Part shown: positions 21,177 through 27,680 of the stretch, piece after piece
Position numbering within the stretch: the stretch's first letter is position 1
Layout: every line of letters starts with the position of its first letter
Virus record (IMG/VR): IMGVR_UViG_3300010370_000154
Location: 1-30,615 of that record
DNA length: 30,615 bases
Source of the DNA: a virus
Direction: 5' to 3' (one strand)
The notes under the pieces: generated by a model
The model's input: only the letters and a program-made list of their open reading frames with translations
What the model was told of the DNA's origin: nothing
The model's database searches: none
Made by a program: the position numbers and the translations under genes

Positions 21177-22364
21177 TCACTTGGTGATGTCGTTGATGGC
21201 TCGGGCCAGTGTTTCGCAATGGGTTTGCAACTGCTGTACAAGCTTTACACCCTTTGATCGGGTGGATACGCTCATTTTGAATGTATTTCCATCGAGAATC
21301 TCATTTACTTTTTCCACGACGGTAGTCATATCCCTGTGATACTTACGAAGGGATATCACATCATCGTTTAGTTCCGATAGTCCACGAGCCTGCATTCGAT
21401 GACTGCGACTTGAGAACTCTGCCATAATTCCTGCTGCTGCACGTTTGGCATCTGCAAAAATTCGATCGGCTGTGGGGATCTCCTGCTCTAGCACTTCCCG
21501 GATGATCTGCTGATCCTCCTGTGTTTGGTACACAATGTGAACTAACGAGTCGTGCATATGCTCTGGGTGAAGTACATCGTCACCTTGAACAACAGCCCAC
21601 GCTCTCAAGAATTTGAGGATTTGAACTCGGCGGCGATCTGAGATTACGATGCTACGGGATTCGAGTGCCTGCCAAACACAGCTAAACTTTTCCAGGAACT
21701 CATCGGAGATTTTAATTTCTCCTGTTTGTTCTTGCAGTTCCTTTAGTTCCGCTAGCGTTAAGTGCTCTCCTACCTTTGGTCTGTCCTCCATCCCCAGCCC
21801 CCAAGCATCCAGAAGCCCCTTGGACGCTGGTTTCTTAAGTGCTTCGACCGTGGGGCGAAACAAGAATCGATCCGCAAACGCTTGCAGTGATTCTTCATCC
21901 GGCCAACTATTTGTCGCAGCGATTATGGATTGGATTGGTGTTTCTATATTTATCTTACCGTTATTGAATGTCCGCTCGTTCAGTAGCGTCAGCAAAGAGT
22001 TGAGGATGGCAGAGCTTCCGCGAAAAAGCTCATCAACAAAAGCGATGTGAGCGGAGGGCAGGTAACCCTCAATGTCTCTTGTATATTCGTCGTTCAACAG
22101 TTTGCTCACTGCGACTGGACCGAATACCTCAGATGGATCCGTTGTAGGAGTCAATAAATAACCGAAGTAGTTAGCTTCAGTAATGCCGCCACACAAACTG
22201 CGGACTAAGTCGGACTTTCCTGTGCCCGGTTTACCTAGTAAGAAGGCGTTCTGTTTACTCAATAATGACGCGAGAAGACCATCGATGATGTGCTCTCGCT
22301 CAAGTGTTGCGGCGTTAAGCGCTCCGCGAAACGATTGAAGCTTCTGGAAAAGTTGGTCCTGCAT
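21177..22364 (-). CDS. RavA/MoxR-family AAA+ ATPase
   Basis: 395 residues from the ATG at 22364 (the frame is open 60 bases further upstream, but that extension covers the 69-aa gene and has no better start). Walker A LLGKPGTGKSDL (G44-S51), a strand YLLTPTTDPSEVFGPVAVS that is typical of MoxR/RavA, Walker B HIAFVDELFRGS (D111-E112), AILNSLLTLLNERTFNNGK, sensor 1 AATN (N152), and later an Arg-rich SDRRRVQILKFLRAW helix. Residues 250-395 are helical. The order and wording of these motifs match RavA more than CobS or DnaC-type ATPases. Forms a pair with the VWA gene (one-base gap) and probably works on protein complexes. Confidence 0.9.
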   Translation of the reverse strand: MQDQLFQKLQSFRGALNAATLEREHIIDGLLASLLSKQNAFLLGKPGTGKSDLVRSLCGGITEANYFGYLLTPTTDPSEVFGPVAVSKLLNDEYTRDIEGYLPSAHIAFVDELFRGSSAILNSLLTLLNERTFNNGKINIETPIQSIIAATNSWPDEESLQAFADRFLFRPTVEALKKPASKGLLDAWGLGMEDRPKVGEHLTLAELKELQEQTGEIKISDEFLEKFSCVWQALESRSIVISDRRRVQILKFLRAWAVVQGDDVLHPEHMHDSLVHIVYQTQEDQQIIREVLEQEIPTADRIFADAKRAAAGIMAEFSSRSHRMQARGLSELNDDVISLRKYHRDMTTVVEKVNEILDGNTFKMSVSTRSKGVKLVQQLQTHCETLARAINDITK

Positions 22365-22374
22365 TGTGTAGGTG

Positions 22375-22584
22375 TTAGAGAGTGAATGGTTTGGGGCGTG
22401 GGAAGGGCATGTAAGCACAACCAACCCAACAGTTTTCTGTTAGTTTTCCACTGACCGTAGCCAGTCGATTGATCGCAAAATCGTAACTTACGAAAGTCAC
22501 AGCATCCATTATGTTGTCTGTGTAACTTTCTAGGTCACTGAGGTAACCCTTGTCGGATTCGATCACGTGAACGAGGCGGTCCAT
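22375..22584 (-). CDS. Small hypothetical protein inside the AAA+/VWA cassette (69 aa)
   Basis: Not recognised. Its ATG shares a base with the stop of the preceding gene (TAATG), a strong sign of coupled translation. N-terminal MDRLVHVIESDKGYLSDLES is acidic and helical; the C-terminus has Cys-x-x-x-Cys and Pro/Lys residues (CWVGCAYMPFPRPKPF). It ends 10 bases before the AAA+ start, so it belongs to the same transcript as the cassette and could be a fourth partner. Confidence 0.68.
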   Translation of the reverse strand: MDRLVHVIESDKGYLSDLESYTDNIMDAVTFVSYDFAINRLATVSGKLTENCWVGCAYMPFPRPKPFTL

Positions 22585-23789
22585 TAGAAATCCACTTCAA
22601 TGTCGGATGCATCTGTATTATTTTCCGTTACTTCAGCGATCAACTCATCGAGCTTACCTCCAGCCGCTTCGATTAATTCCTTGCGCTGTTCCAACAACTT
22701 TTTGAGTTTCTTGGAGCGTTGCTCGTAAATGTCCACCTCTAAGTTCACATCCTTCATCAGAAGATTGAGACTGTTGGAATTCTCAGCAGACTTAATCCTT
22801 TCGCAAAGTGTCTTATAAGACGACGAAAGAGCGAGAGACTGCTTGAGTTTTTCGAGACCTTTCGATTCGTCCCTTGAGTTACATATGTTCTCAAGTTCCT
22901 CGCGTATCTCAGTTTGAACCTGATAGAACTTTTCCGTAGCGTTCTGCCGCGTGGCTGTGTTGGGAGATTGCAAATCCGCGCCACTCTGTAAAAGCCGCTG
23001 TGAAAGCTCCGCGAGCTTATCGAAACCAGTAACTGAGTCACTAATGAGTTGTAGTTTCTCTGCTGTGATCTGCCAACTCCCACGCTTCTTCTCCGATCCT
23101 GTTTGTTGTTTGCCAATTTTGCTAACGATCCGGATGTCTAGATCATCCAGTAGCTGAGCCCCGAGGAGTAAAGCTCTATCTGCCGCACCTTGTTTTGCTG
23201 CTTCCAGAACTTTTTCGGTGTTGATGGCATTCTCAAACTGGATAAATGAATCGATATCTCCTTCGATTGGTTTGGTTACTTTTTGTAGTGATACGGGTAA
23301 AGGACCTAGAACACTAATGCGAATCGGTGTTCTGTATTCTTCCTTCGTAGGGAAGATTCGCATGTAAGCATCAAAAGCTACAGCGTATTCCATGTCATCA
23401 TGGAACAGAGGCTTAAGGATATTTTCCGTAGTTGTTTTCCACTTACTAAACTCTTCGTCCCAAAGATCTTTTAGTCGAGCGTTGGCTTCTTCTGCTTGCG
23501 CTCTAATAGTTTTAATCAGAGCGTTAGCGTCAGAAAAATAATTAGCAGTGACAAAATGATTATCGCCGAAGTGAATGCAATAGCTATCGTACAGTTCACG
23601 CTGTAGAACACGAAGTCCGTCAAGTTCCTTCTTGAGGGCATTGCTGAGATGCGGTCGGATACTAACCGTATTGCTTGCTTCAAGGGTGTCGATAACTGAT
23701 TGGGGAAGCTTTAGATCGTCGAACTTGAGCTGTACAGACTGTCTCACATCTGCTGAGATCTGACACGACAGTAAATAATGGGTTGTCAT
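22584..23789 (-). CDS. DUF3150-like coiled-coil partner of MoxR/VWA system
   Basis: 401 residues from the ATG at 23789 (leader TTAACTAACACA just before it). Mostly helical. N-terminal 130 residues have the rhythm of DUF3150 proteins: hydrophobic start, LKFDDLKLPQSVIDTLEA, then LRVLQRELYDSYCIHFGDNHF, VTANYFSDANALIKTIRAQAE and LKDLWDEEFSKWKTT. The last 100 residues are a clear Leu/Glu/Lys coiled coil (KLKKLLEQRKELIEAAGGKL). DUF3150 genes are often neighbours of MoxR-type ATPase plus VWA genes in phages and mobile elements. The order here (this gene, 69-aa gene, AAA+, VWA) supports that. Assignment is by pattern and context, and a search must confirm it. Confidence 0.65.
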   Translation of the reverse strand: MTTHYLLSCQISADVRQSVQLKFDDLKLPQSVIDTLEASNTVSIRPHLSNALKKELDGLRVLQRELYDSYCIHFGDNHFVTANYFSDANALIKTIRAQAEEANARLKDLWDEEFSKWKTTTENILKPLFHDDMEYAVAFDAYMRIFPTKEEYRTPIRISVLGPLPVSLQKVTKPIEGDIDSFIQFENAINTEKVLEAAKQGAADRALLLGAQLLDDLDIRIVSKIGKQQTGSEKKRGSWQITAEKLQLISDSVTGFDKLAELSQRLLQSGADLQSPNTATRQNATEKFYQVQTEIREELENICNSRDESKGLEKLKQSLALSSSYKTLCERIKSAENSNSLNLLMKDVNLEVDIYEQRSKKLKKLLEQRKELIEAAGGKLDELIAEVTENNTDASDIEVDF

Positions 23790-23830
23790 TGTGTTAGTTA
23801 AATGTTGGTTCAGGGTGAACAAAGGAAACA

Positions 23831-23880
23831 CCCCTCGTAACGAGGGGCAACTCAAGATAGCTATGTGCGCTGAGTGCGCA
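23831..23880. promoter_or_regulatory. Pair of hairpins between the 142-aa and DUF3150-like genes
   Basis: CCCCTCG TAA CGAGGGG (23831-23847) and TGCGC TGAGT GCGCA (23866-23880). On the minus strand both lie between the stop at 23889 and the start at 23789, and the second is followed by TGTTTCCTTTG. They may form a weak terminator or an attenuator-like leader for the AAA+/VWA cassette. Confidence 0.5.
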
Positions 23881-23888
23881 AGGTGTCT

Positions 23889-24317
23889 TTAGGATTTCTT
23901 AAGGCGGCTGAAGGCGAGCACGATTTTATCAGTTGTTTCATCGCATTCCTGGGCTGCTACCAGCTGCTCTGCCGCGTGTTTCAGCTGCAGTTTTGCCAGT
24001 TTCAATTCGTGTTCGAGCTTCTCTACTTTCGCTGCAAGCTTATCGAGCTTGGCGTGCGGCGTGGGCTTGCGGTGAATCCGAACGACGATGTTGGTATTCA
24101 ACTGCGGGAATTTAAATCGGCTGTTTTCTCCGGAGAACACCGAGAGATCAAGCCCTTCGCTCTCTGCGATCTTTACATCTCTCAGCAAATTATCCCGCGC
24201 AGCGTCGTAAGGAACACCGAAAGAATCATTTAGTTGTGAGAGTGCTTCATCCATTTCGTTGTAGCACTCGGCGGCGATTTGACCGAGATCGATCAAGTCA
24301 GATGTACGGATGGTCAT
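23889..24317 (-). CDS. Coiled-coil hypothetical protein (142 aa)
   Basis: Start placed at ATG 24317, because the frame extending to 24383 runs through a Thr/Ser-repeat leader that overlaps a candidate promoter. N-terminal half: DLIDLGQIAAECYNEMDEAL then SRFKFPQLNTNIVVRIHRKP. C-terminal half is a strong coiled coil (LDKLAAKVEKLEHELKLAKL QLKHAAEQLVAAQ). Not recognised. It lies just upstream of the AAA+/VWA cassette but is separated from it by two hairpins, so it may be a separate unit. Confidence 0.66.
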   Translation of the reverse strand: MTIRTSDLIDLGQIAAECYNEMDEALSQLNDSFGVPYDAARDNLLRDVKIAESEGLDLSVFSGENSRFKFPQLNTNIVVRIHRKPTPHAKLDKLAAKVEKLEHELKLAKLQLKHAAEQLVAAQECDETTDKIVLAFSRLKKS

Positions 24318-24383
24318 GGGGTTTGATGTTGATGTTGATGTCGCACCACGTTGAGTAGGGCTCGTGTGCCGCCCTGTGTTCAC

Positions 24384-24412
24384 ACTGTAGCACTAAGGGA
24401 GTTTTCTGTAAA
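24384..24412 (-). promoter_or_regulatory. Candidate sigma70-type promoter
   Basis: On the minus strand: TTTACA (24412-24407), a 17-base spacer, TACAGT (24389-24384). This is a good match to TTGACA-17-TATAAT with optimal spacing. It lies about 67 bases upstream of the 142-aa gene start, so it would drive that gene and possibly the AAA+/VWA cassette. Confidence 0.45.
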
Positions 24413-24421
24413 TAGGTGAGT

Positions 24422-24498
24422 CGGTGCCGAGGGATCGAACCCGCACGTGCTGCGATCAAACTCCCACGTAAAAAGCGCAGCAGCCACCAGGCGCACCG
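24422..24498 (-). other. tRNA-like / structured RNA element (non-canonical)
   Basis: The 77 bases on the minus strand begin CGGTGC and end GCACCG, so the ends pair as an acceptor-like stem. GGGTTCGATCCC (24442-24431) matches a tRNA T loop with its inner stem. GCTGCG (24449-24454) and CGCAGC (24476-24481) form a third stem around a 21-base loop. The D arm, anticodon arm and outer T-stem pairs do not fit the tRNA cloverleaf, so it is not a normal tRNA. It could be a decayed tRNA, a recombination site derived from a tRNA, or a regulatory RNA. No CCA is encoded. Confidence 0.4.
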
Positions 24499-24503
24499 TT
24501 AAC

Positions 24504-24683
24504 TCATCGCCGTGGATACACAGTGACCCAGGAGGCATAAACTTCCCGGTTCTGCTTTAGAAAAAGCTTTTTAGCTTCTTCCTGAGTGTCGGCAGCGATC
24601 TTTCCATCATACTTCCAACCGTCTTTTCCTCGTCGAACAAAGACATCAAACTCATGGATTATCTCGGGGCGCTTGGCTTGCAT
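24504..24683 (-). CDS. Small hypothetical protein (59 aa)
   Basis: Too short for most gene callers but coherent. Reads MQAKRPEIIHEFDVFVRRGK, then DGWKYDGKIAADTQEEAKKL and FLKQNREVYASWVTVYPRR. It is beta-alpha-beta-like, with a charged first strand, a helix (TQEEAKKLFLKQN) and a final strand. Codon third positions are coding-like. It lies in the same direction as its neighbours, between the tRNA-like element and an AT-rich intergenic region. Function unknown. Confidence 0.65.
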   Translation of the reverse strand: MQAKRPEIIHEFDVFVRRGKDGWKYDGKIAADTQEEAKKLFLKQNREVYASWVTVYPRR

Positions 24684-24894
24684 TGATGTGCAGCATTATT
24701 TAGCCCATCAATCATACCAATACCCCGAGATAAAGCTAATTTGGTTTAAGTAAAGCTACAAACATCACAGGTATTACAGAAGTAATAGCTCGTCCGTTCA
24801 TTAGCTAAAAAAGGAATACCTTATTAGAGTTTGGTTTACTTAACGTAAATTTCGCGACGAAAGTTTAATTTAGTGTCGCGGCGTGGTCAATCCG
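24684..24894. other. AT-rich intergenic region with inverted and direct repeats
   Basis: 211 bases without a gene. It has TTTGGTTTAAGTAA (about 24749) and TTTGGTTTACTTAA (about 24830), a near-direct/inverted repeat pair, and CGCGAC with GTCGCG (24853-24880) enclosing a 16-base AT loop. The last could end the minus-strand gene that stops at 24895, or be a protein-binding site. A minus-strand promoter for the 59-aa gene should be here. No clear -35/-10 pair was found. Confidence 0.45.
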
Positions 24895-25125
24895 TTAGTC
24901 CACAGGGTTTTCCTCTCGATAGGAGAGATGCTCCTCCGCTGCTTTGGATACGTTTAGCCCTCGTTTGTAGCTGAGCTGGATTGACGGACTCAGTTGCAGG
25001 TTGTTGTCGTTTTCGAAGTGCTTATACCGAATCATTAGTTCGTCTCTTACCTTGTCGAGAAACTTGTAGTAGTTGGGATCAAGAAGGGCGTTCTGCACTG
25101 AATTTACGGTGTTGTTCGAGAGCAT
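24895..25125 (-). CDS. Hypothetical protein (76 aa)
   Basis: Not recognised. Helical N-terminus (VNSVQNALLDPNYYKFLDKV, then RDELMIRYKHFENDNNLQLS) and a polar end. Its 5' part overlaps the previous gene by 47 bases, so a later start (for example ATG 31 codons in) cannot be excluded. No Shine-Dalgarno. Confidence 0.5.
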   Translation of the reverse strand: MLSNNTVNSVQNALLDPNYYKFLDKVRDELMIRYKHFENDNNLQLSPSIQLSYKRGLNVSKAAEEHLSYREENPVD

Positions 25126-25315
25126 CGTGGAAGATCAATTGCAATTGTTGGAAGTAATCAAGACTCTCCTGAATCGGTTCTTTTAATGCTGTTTGATCTA
25201 GTTCCTCCAGGGATGCTTTGTACTGTTTCATGATGTTCTTTATCTGCGCGGAGACGCTTTCCGTTTCCTCCTTAGTTAGATAGACAGGGATTCTGTAGTT
25301 TGAGAACTCTAGCAT
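25079..25315 (-). CDS. Hypothetical helical protein (78 aa)
   Basis: Start placed at ATG 25315 (the frame to 25366 would include the preceding hairpin leader). Begins MLEFSNYRIPVYLTKEETES, followed by VSAQIKNIMKQYKASLEEL and LDYFQQLQLIFHDALEQHRK, all helical. Not recognised. The upstream region from 25345 carries GGCTCCGCGCAAGCGG, a diverged copy of the hairpin leader seen at 28121-29759. Confidence 0.6.
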   Translation of the reverse strand: MLEFSNYRIPVYLTKEETESVSAQIKNIMKQYKASLEELDQTALKEPIQESLDYFQQLQLIFHDALEQHRKFSAERPS

Positions 25316-25375
25316 TGGAGGATGGTAGTGACACTTGAGTGTAGTCTGTGCGTCGGCTCCGCGCAAGCGGTTGGG

Positions 25376-25600
25376 TCAAGTCTCTCGCTGGATAAATGCG
25401 ACAACACATTGATGCCTCGGTCTTAATTCGATCAGATCGCCGTGATCGTATCGGTTGCACCTGACACCGTTCCACCCGATAAGATTCTTGGCGCGTCGCA
25501 CCACATTCTTATCCTCGGCTTCGATGTAGTGTTTCTCGACCCAGCTGTAGTTAGCTTGGCCGCCGAATGTGTCAGTGATTTCGATGAAGTAACCAGCCAT
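25376..25600 (-). CDS. Hypothetical protein (74 aa)
   Basis: Start placed at the ATG of 25600, preceded by the AC-rich leader TTTAACTAAGACA; the longer frame to 25741 overlaps the wHTH gene and is not coding-like. Begins MAGYFIEITDTFGGQANYSW and continues VEKHYIEAEDKNVVRRAKNL, then DLIELRPRHQCVVAFIQRET. It is a compact beta-alpha-beta protein. Not recognised. Four bases separate it from the end of the winged-helix gene upstream. Confidence 0.63.
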   Translation of the reverse strand: MAGYFIEITDTFGGQANYSWVEKHYIEAEDKNVVRRAKNLIGWNGVRCNRYDHGDLIELRPRHQCVVAFIQRET

Positions 25601-25604
25601 TGTC

Positions 25605-25829
25605 TTAGTTAAATACGTAGTGATTAAGGTTTGGGCGAACGAGCCACATCTCGTAAGCTCGGTCGATGTAGATGATTCCGCGCTTTTCGAGTGAAGTTGC
25701 GACGCGGCGAGACACAGCATCGGTGTGGATGTGGAAGGCATGAACTATCGCAGGACCATACAGGTTGATACTGCGACGCATAAAGTTGATCATCTGCTTC
25801 TGCAGATAGCCAAAAGGTCTGCTGTTCAT
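25605..25829 (-). CDS. Small winged-helix-like DNA-binding protein (74 aa)
   Basis: Chain reads MNSRPFGYLQKQMINFMRRS, then GPAIVHAFHIHTDAVSRRVA, TSLEKRGIIYIDRAYEMWLV and a short end. Helix (QMINFMRR), second helix (AIVHAFHI), recognition helix (TDAVSRRVATSLEKRG) and a beta hairpin wing (IIYIDRAYEMWLV) fit a winged helix such as MarR/ArsR-type folds. A start ATG is preceded by GGTAACTAACA, the recurrent AC leader. It may regulate early phage genes or act on the host; no operator is identified. Confidence 0.62.
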   Translation of the reverse strand: MNSRPFGYLQKQMINFMRRSINLYGPAIVHAFHIHTDAVSRRVATSLEKRGIIYIDRAYEMWLVRPNLNHYVFN

Positions 25830-25851
25830 TGTTAGTTACCGGGGGTGATTG

Positions 25852-26001
25852 TCAGATTTTGTCGTTAGGAACTAGAAACCAAGCAACGAAAAAACCGATA
25901 ATGATGCAATAAGGGGCGATGGGCAGTGTCGTTGTACCGCCCAGCACCATCAAAACGAAGGACAGAACGAAGAAAAGATTGTTTCGTTGAGATTTAGTCA
26001 T
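25852..26001 (-). CDS. Small two-helix membrane protein (49 aa)
   Basis: Starts MTKSQRNNLFFVLSFVLMVL and continues GGTTTLPIAPYCIIIGFFVA, then WFLVPNDKI. Two membrane helices (about residues 9-22 and 29-43) with a short Pro-containing turn. The ATG of 26001 overlaps the preceding gene by eight bases (ATGACTAA), which supports this start over one 36 bases upstream. Membrane location is inferred from hydrophobicity; no function is known. Confidence 0.65.
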   Translation of the reverse strand: MTKSQRNNLFFVLSFVLMVLGGTTTLPIAPYCIIIGFFVAWFLVPNDKI

Positions 26002-26179
26002 CGTCAGGAGCGAATGCGAAATTTTCGTGAAGTTCACCCATCACACAGTTGACTATGCTCTCCACAACACTTTCGGTTGTCGGTGACTCTGTGTGTTTGT
26101 GTGCCCGAGCGTGACCACGTCGGACACCATCTTCGATTGATTGCTCTAGCAGTTTGTAAAAACGAGGTTTCATGCTCAT
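25994..26179 (-). CDS. Conserved-type phage hypothetical protein (61 aa)
   Basis: Begins MSMKPRFYKLLEQSIEDGVR with RGHARAHKHTESPTTESVVE following, then a helix ending in an acidic FAFAPDDD tail. The pattern MKPRFYxLLExxIEDG and RAxKHTxxPT is one I recognise from short cyanophage early proteins; no function is known. ATG at 26179 or at 26173 (second Met). Downstream membrane gene overlaps by eight bases. Confidence 0.68.
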   Translation of the reverse strand: MSMKPRFYKLLEQSIEDGVRRGHARAHKHTESPTTESVVESIVNCVMGELHENFAFAPDDD

Positions 26180-26292
26180 GGGACAGAGGCAGGGAATGAT
26201 GATAGTACCTGCTGCAGAGAGGAAAGGTAGAGGTTATGGCAGATCTGCTGCGCCTCTGCTACTCTGCTCTCGTTTGTTCCACATAACATCGT
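26180..26292. promoter_or_regulatory. Divergent intergenic region
   Basis: 113 bases between a minus-strand start (26179) and a + strand start (26293), so both promoters should be here. It contains GCAGATCTGC (palindrome), AGGCAG/CTGCGCCT and CTCTGCTACTCTGCTCTCG direct repeats, suited to operators. No clear -10/-35 could be placed. Confidence 0.35.
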
Positions 26293-26616
26293 ATGGCGCG
26301 TCCGATTCCAGTCCCTGATGAGGTTGCTGAGTGGTTGGCATTGTCTGATGTTGAGGATTGTGAGACTCAATCTGGTTTGGTTTGGCGTAAAGATCGCAGC
26401 CGGTTTAAGGCGGGGCAACCAGCTGGTTATCTGTGGCTGGATAAGAACTCAGGTAAACATGTTTGGGTGATTCGGTTTAACTACAAGACGCTGTTAGCTC
26501 GTCGTGTTGTTTACAAGCTCGCGTACGGTATTGATCCGGGAGAGCGTAAAGTCTTCCACAAGGATAACGATTGGATGAACAATAAAGCCAGCAACTTGTA
26601 CCTAGAGGGAAGCTAA
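26293..26616 (+). CDS. HNH-like endonuclease (107 aa)
   Basis: Runs MARPIPVPDEVAEWLALSDV, then QSGLVWRKDRSRFKAGQPAG, a strand/loop GYLWLDKNSGKHVWVIRFNY, KTLLARRVVYKLAYGIDPG and RKVFHKDNDWMNNKASNLYL. The C-terminal part matches phage HNH proteins (A-R-x-V-Y-x-L-x-x-G-x-x-P ... V-F-H-x-D-N-x-x-x-N-N-x-x-x-N-L), with His, Asp and Asn spaced as a finger. It is + stranded within a minus-strand early region, and its 3' end overlaps the next minus gene by four bases. Likely a mobile nuclease inserted here; the AT content is not obviously different. Confidence 0.75.
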   Translation: MARPIPVPDEVAEWLALSDVEDCETQSGLVWRKDRSRFKAGQPAGYLWLDKNSGKHVWVIRFNYKTLLARRVVYKLAYGIDPGERKVFHKDNDWMNNKASNLYLEGS

Positions 26617-26810
26617 GACTCTCCGTAGGAGTCGATCTGTTCTCTGAGTTGGGCGATTGCATCTTGCAGCATATAAGATCTTGCGGATGAAGGTGAATCA
26701 TCGAGAGCACATTCAAGTTGCCAGAGTGTGTCCTTCGCGTCTTCGATTGTTAGGAACGTGTTGGTGCAGTAGGTTACACCGTATTCGTCTTGTTGAGTGA
26801 TGTTGATCAT
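26613..26810 (-). CDS. Hypothetical protein (65 aa)
   Basis: Start placed at ATG 26810 with leader AACTAACACCAACAACACA. Chain MINITQQDEYGVTYCTNTFL, then TIEDAKDTLWQLECALDDSP and a helical C-terminus (YMLQDAIAQLREQIDSY). A short strand then two helices. Not recognised. The 82 bases upstream of the start include a GC hairpin (CCAGCTACGCTGGG) resembling the repeated leader element. Confidence 0.6.
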   Translation of the reverse strand: MINITQQDEYGVTYCTNTFLTIEDAKDTLWQLECALDDSPSSARSYMLQDAIAQLREQIDSYGES

Positions 26811-26859
26811 TGTGTTGTTGGTGTTAGTTAGTGAGGGCGGCCCAGCGTAGCTGGATAGG

Positions 26860-27027
26860 TTACTTATCGCGCCACGATTTACATGGGACACGACTTACAT
26901 AATGCAGGGCTGTGGGATCAGATAAGTTATATTCTCGTGCCATACGATGAGCTTCCTTAGGATCGTTGAACTCGTCGATTGTTTCCACAGTCTTGGGATC
27001 TTCTCGACGTTGGATGTAGAACGGCAT
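26860..27027 (-). CDS. Conserved-type cyanophage small protein (55 aa)
   Basis: Starts at ATG 27027: MPFYIQRREDPKTVETIDEF, NDPKEAHRMAREYNLSDPTA, then LHYVSRVPCKSWRDK. The layout Y-x-I/V-x-R ... ETIDEF-x-x-x-KEA-x-x-M-x-x-EY-x-L-x-DP-x-x-x-x-YVS-x-x-PCKxW is one I know from short cyanophage early proteins. No function is known. The frame extends to 27216, but that part runs under the + strand gene 27062-27271 and is not expected to be translated. Confidence 0.7.
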   Translation of the reverse strand: MPFYIQRREDPKTVETIDEFNDPKEAHRMAREYNLSDPTALHYVSRVPCKSWRDK

Positions 27028-27061
27028 TGATCTAAACTGGTAACAAAGTTGTGTTGGTTCA

Positions 27062-27271
27062 ATGGAACAGTTAGCGGCTGAGTTCCTTAGCAAGTACATC
27101 ACCGAGAATGTCGGACCCTTAGGTGCTATTGGTCGGATGCCTTTAGGTGTTGTTGGTTCACTCGCTGGTGTTCCTGGTGTTGGCCCTGGTGGTGAAGTAT
27201 CGCCCGGCATTAACAAACCCGAATTGTTGGGAGGTTTAGCCGGGCTTGGTATCAGCTCGCTGTTCGGTTGA
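27062..27271 (+). CDS. Small Gly-rich hydrophobic protein (69 aa)
   Basis: Reads MEQLAAEFLSKYITENVGPL, then GAIGRMPLGVVGSLAGVPGV and GPGGEVSPGINKPELLGGLA, ending LGISSLFG. Rich in Gly, Leu, Pro and Val. It is not a clear single membrane helix. It faces away from the 55-aa gene (starts 34 bases apart) and ends nine bases from the 115-aa gene, so it is wedged between two minus-strand genes. Function unknown. Low confidence that it is expressed. Confidence 0.5.
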   Translation: MEQLAAEFLSKYITENVGPLGAIGRMPLGVVGSLAGVPGVGPGGEVSPGINKPELLGGLAGLGISSLFG

Positions 27272-27279
27272 TTGCTACA

Positions 27280-27627
27280 TCAACCCCGGACGAATGAGTG
27301 ACGGCTGTTAAGTTCAATCTCCCAATCATCTTCTTCGATTGCGGTGCCAAACCATTTGTGATTCTTCTGGTAGATACCAGCACCGCAGAGATAATGGAGG
27401 ATCACATTAAGGCGTGACTTTGTAGTTGGTGTTTGCCAACCGCAATCGCAGATAGTTACAAGATCGTGTGTGATCTGAGCGATTGGGTTGCCATGTAGGT
27501 ACACATTGACGCGCTCGATGTTGCGCTCGCCGTGTGGGAAGTACACTGCAGTTACTTCAGTGTTGCTGGACTTCCAATCCTTACGTTCACGGATTGCATC
27601 CAGCATCTGCTGTTCAATCTTTCTCAT
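27280..27627 (-). CDS. Conserved-type phage protein (115 aa)
   Basis: Begins MRKIEQQMLDAIRERKDWKS, with SNTEVTAVYF and VYLHGNPIAQITHD following, then QTPTTKSRLNVILHYLCGAG and a Trp/Glu/Asp-rich tail. The segments MRKIEQQMxxAIxxRxxW, VYLHGxxIA and TTKSRLN are characteristic of a phage small-protein family of unknown function, common in cyanophage early regions. The leader AAACCCAACAACCCATC before the ATG is A/C-rich without a Shine-Dalgarno. Confidence 0.72.
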   Translation of the reverse strand: MRKIEQQMLDAIRERKDWKSSNTEVTAVYFPHGERNIERVNVYLHGNPIAQITHDLVTICDCGWQTPTTKSRLNVILHYLCGAGIYQKNHKWFGTAIEEDDWEIELNSRHSFVRG

Positions 27628-27680
27628 GATGGGTTGTTGGGTTTGGTGTTCAGGTAGAATGAGTGGAGTGATCTCAGGTT

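Noticed and set aside
21176-21241. N-terminal extension of the VWA protein into the AAA+ gene
   Set aside because: The extra 22 residues overlap the ATPase coding sequence; ATG at 21175 directly follows its stop.
23790-23855. N-terminal extension of the DUF3150-like protein
   Set aside because: Covers the hairpin leader (CCCCTCG-CGAGGGG) and low-complexity sequence; ATG at 23789 follows the AC leader motif seen at other starts.
24422-24498. A standard tRNA gene
   Set aside because: The T-loop and acceptor ends fit, but outer T-stem pairs mismatch and D and anticodon arms cannot be drawn; listed only as tRNA-like.
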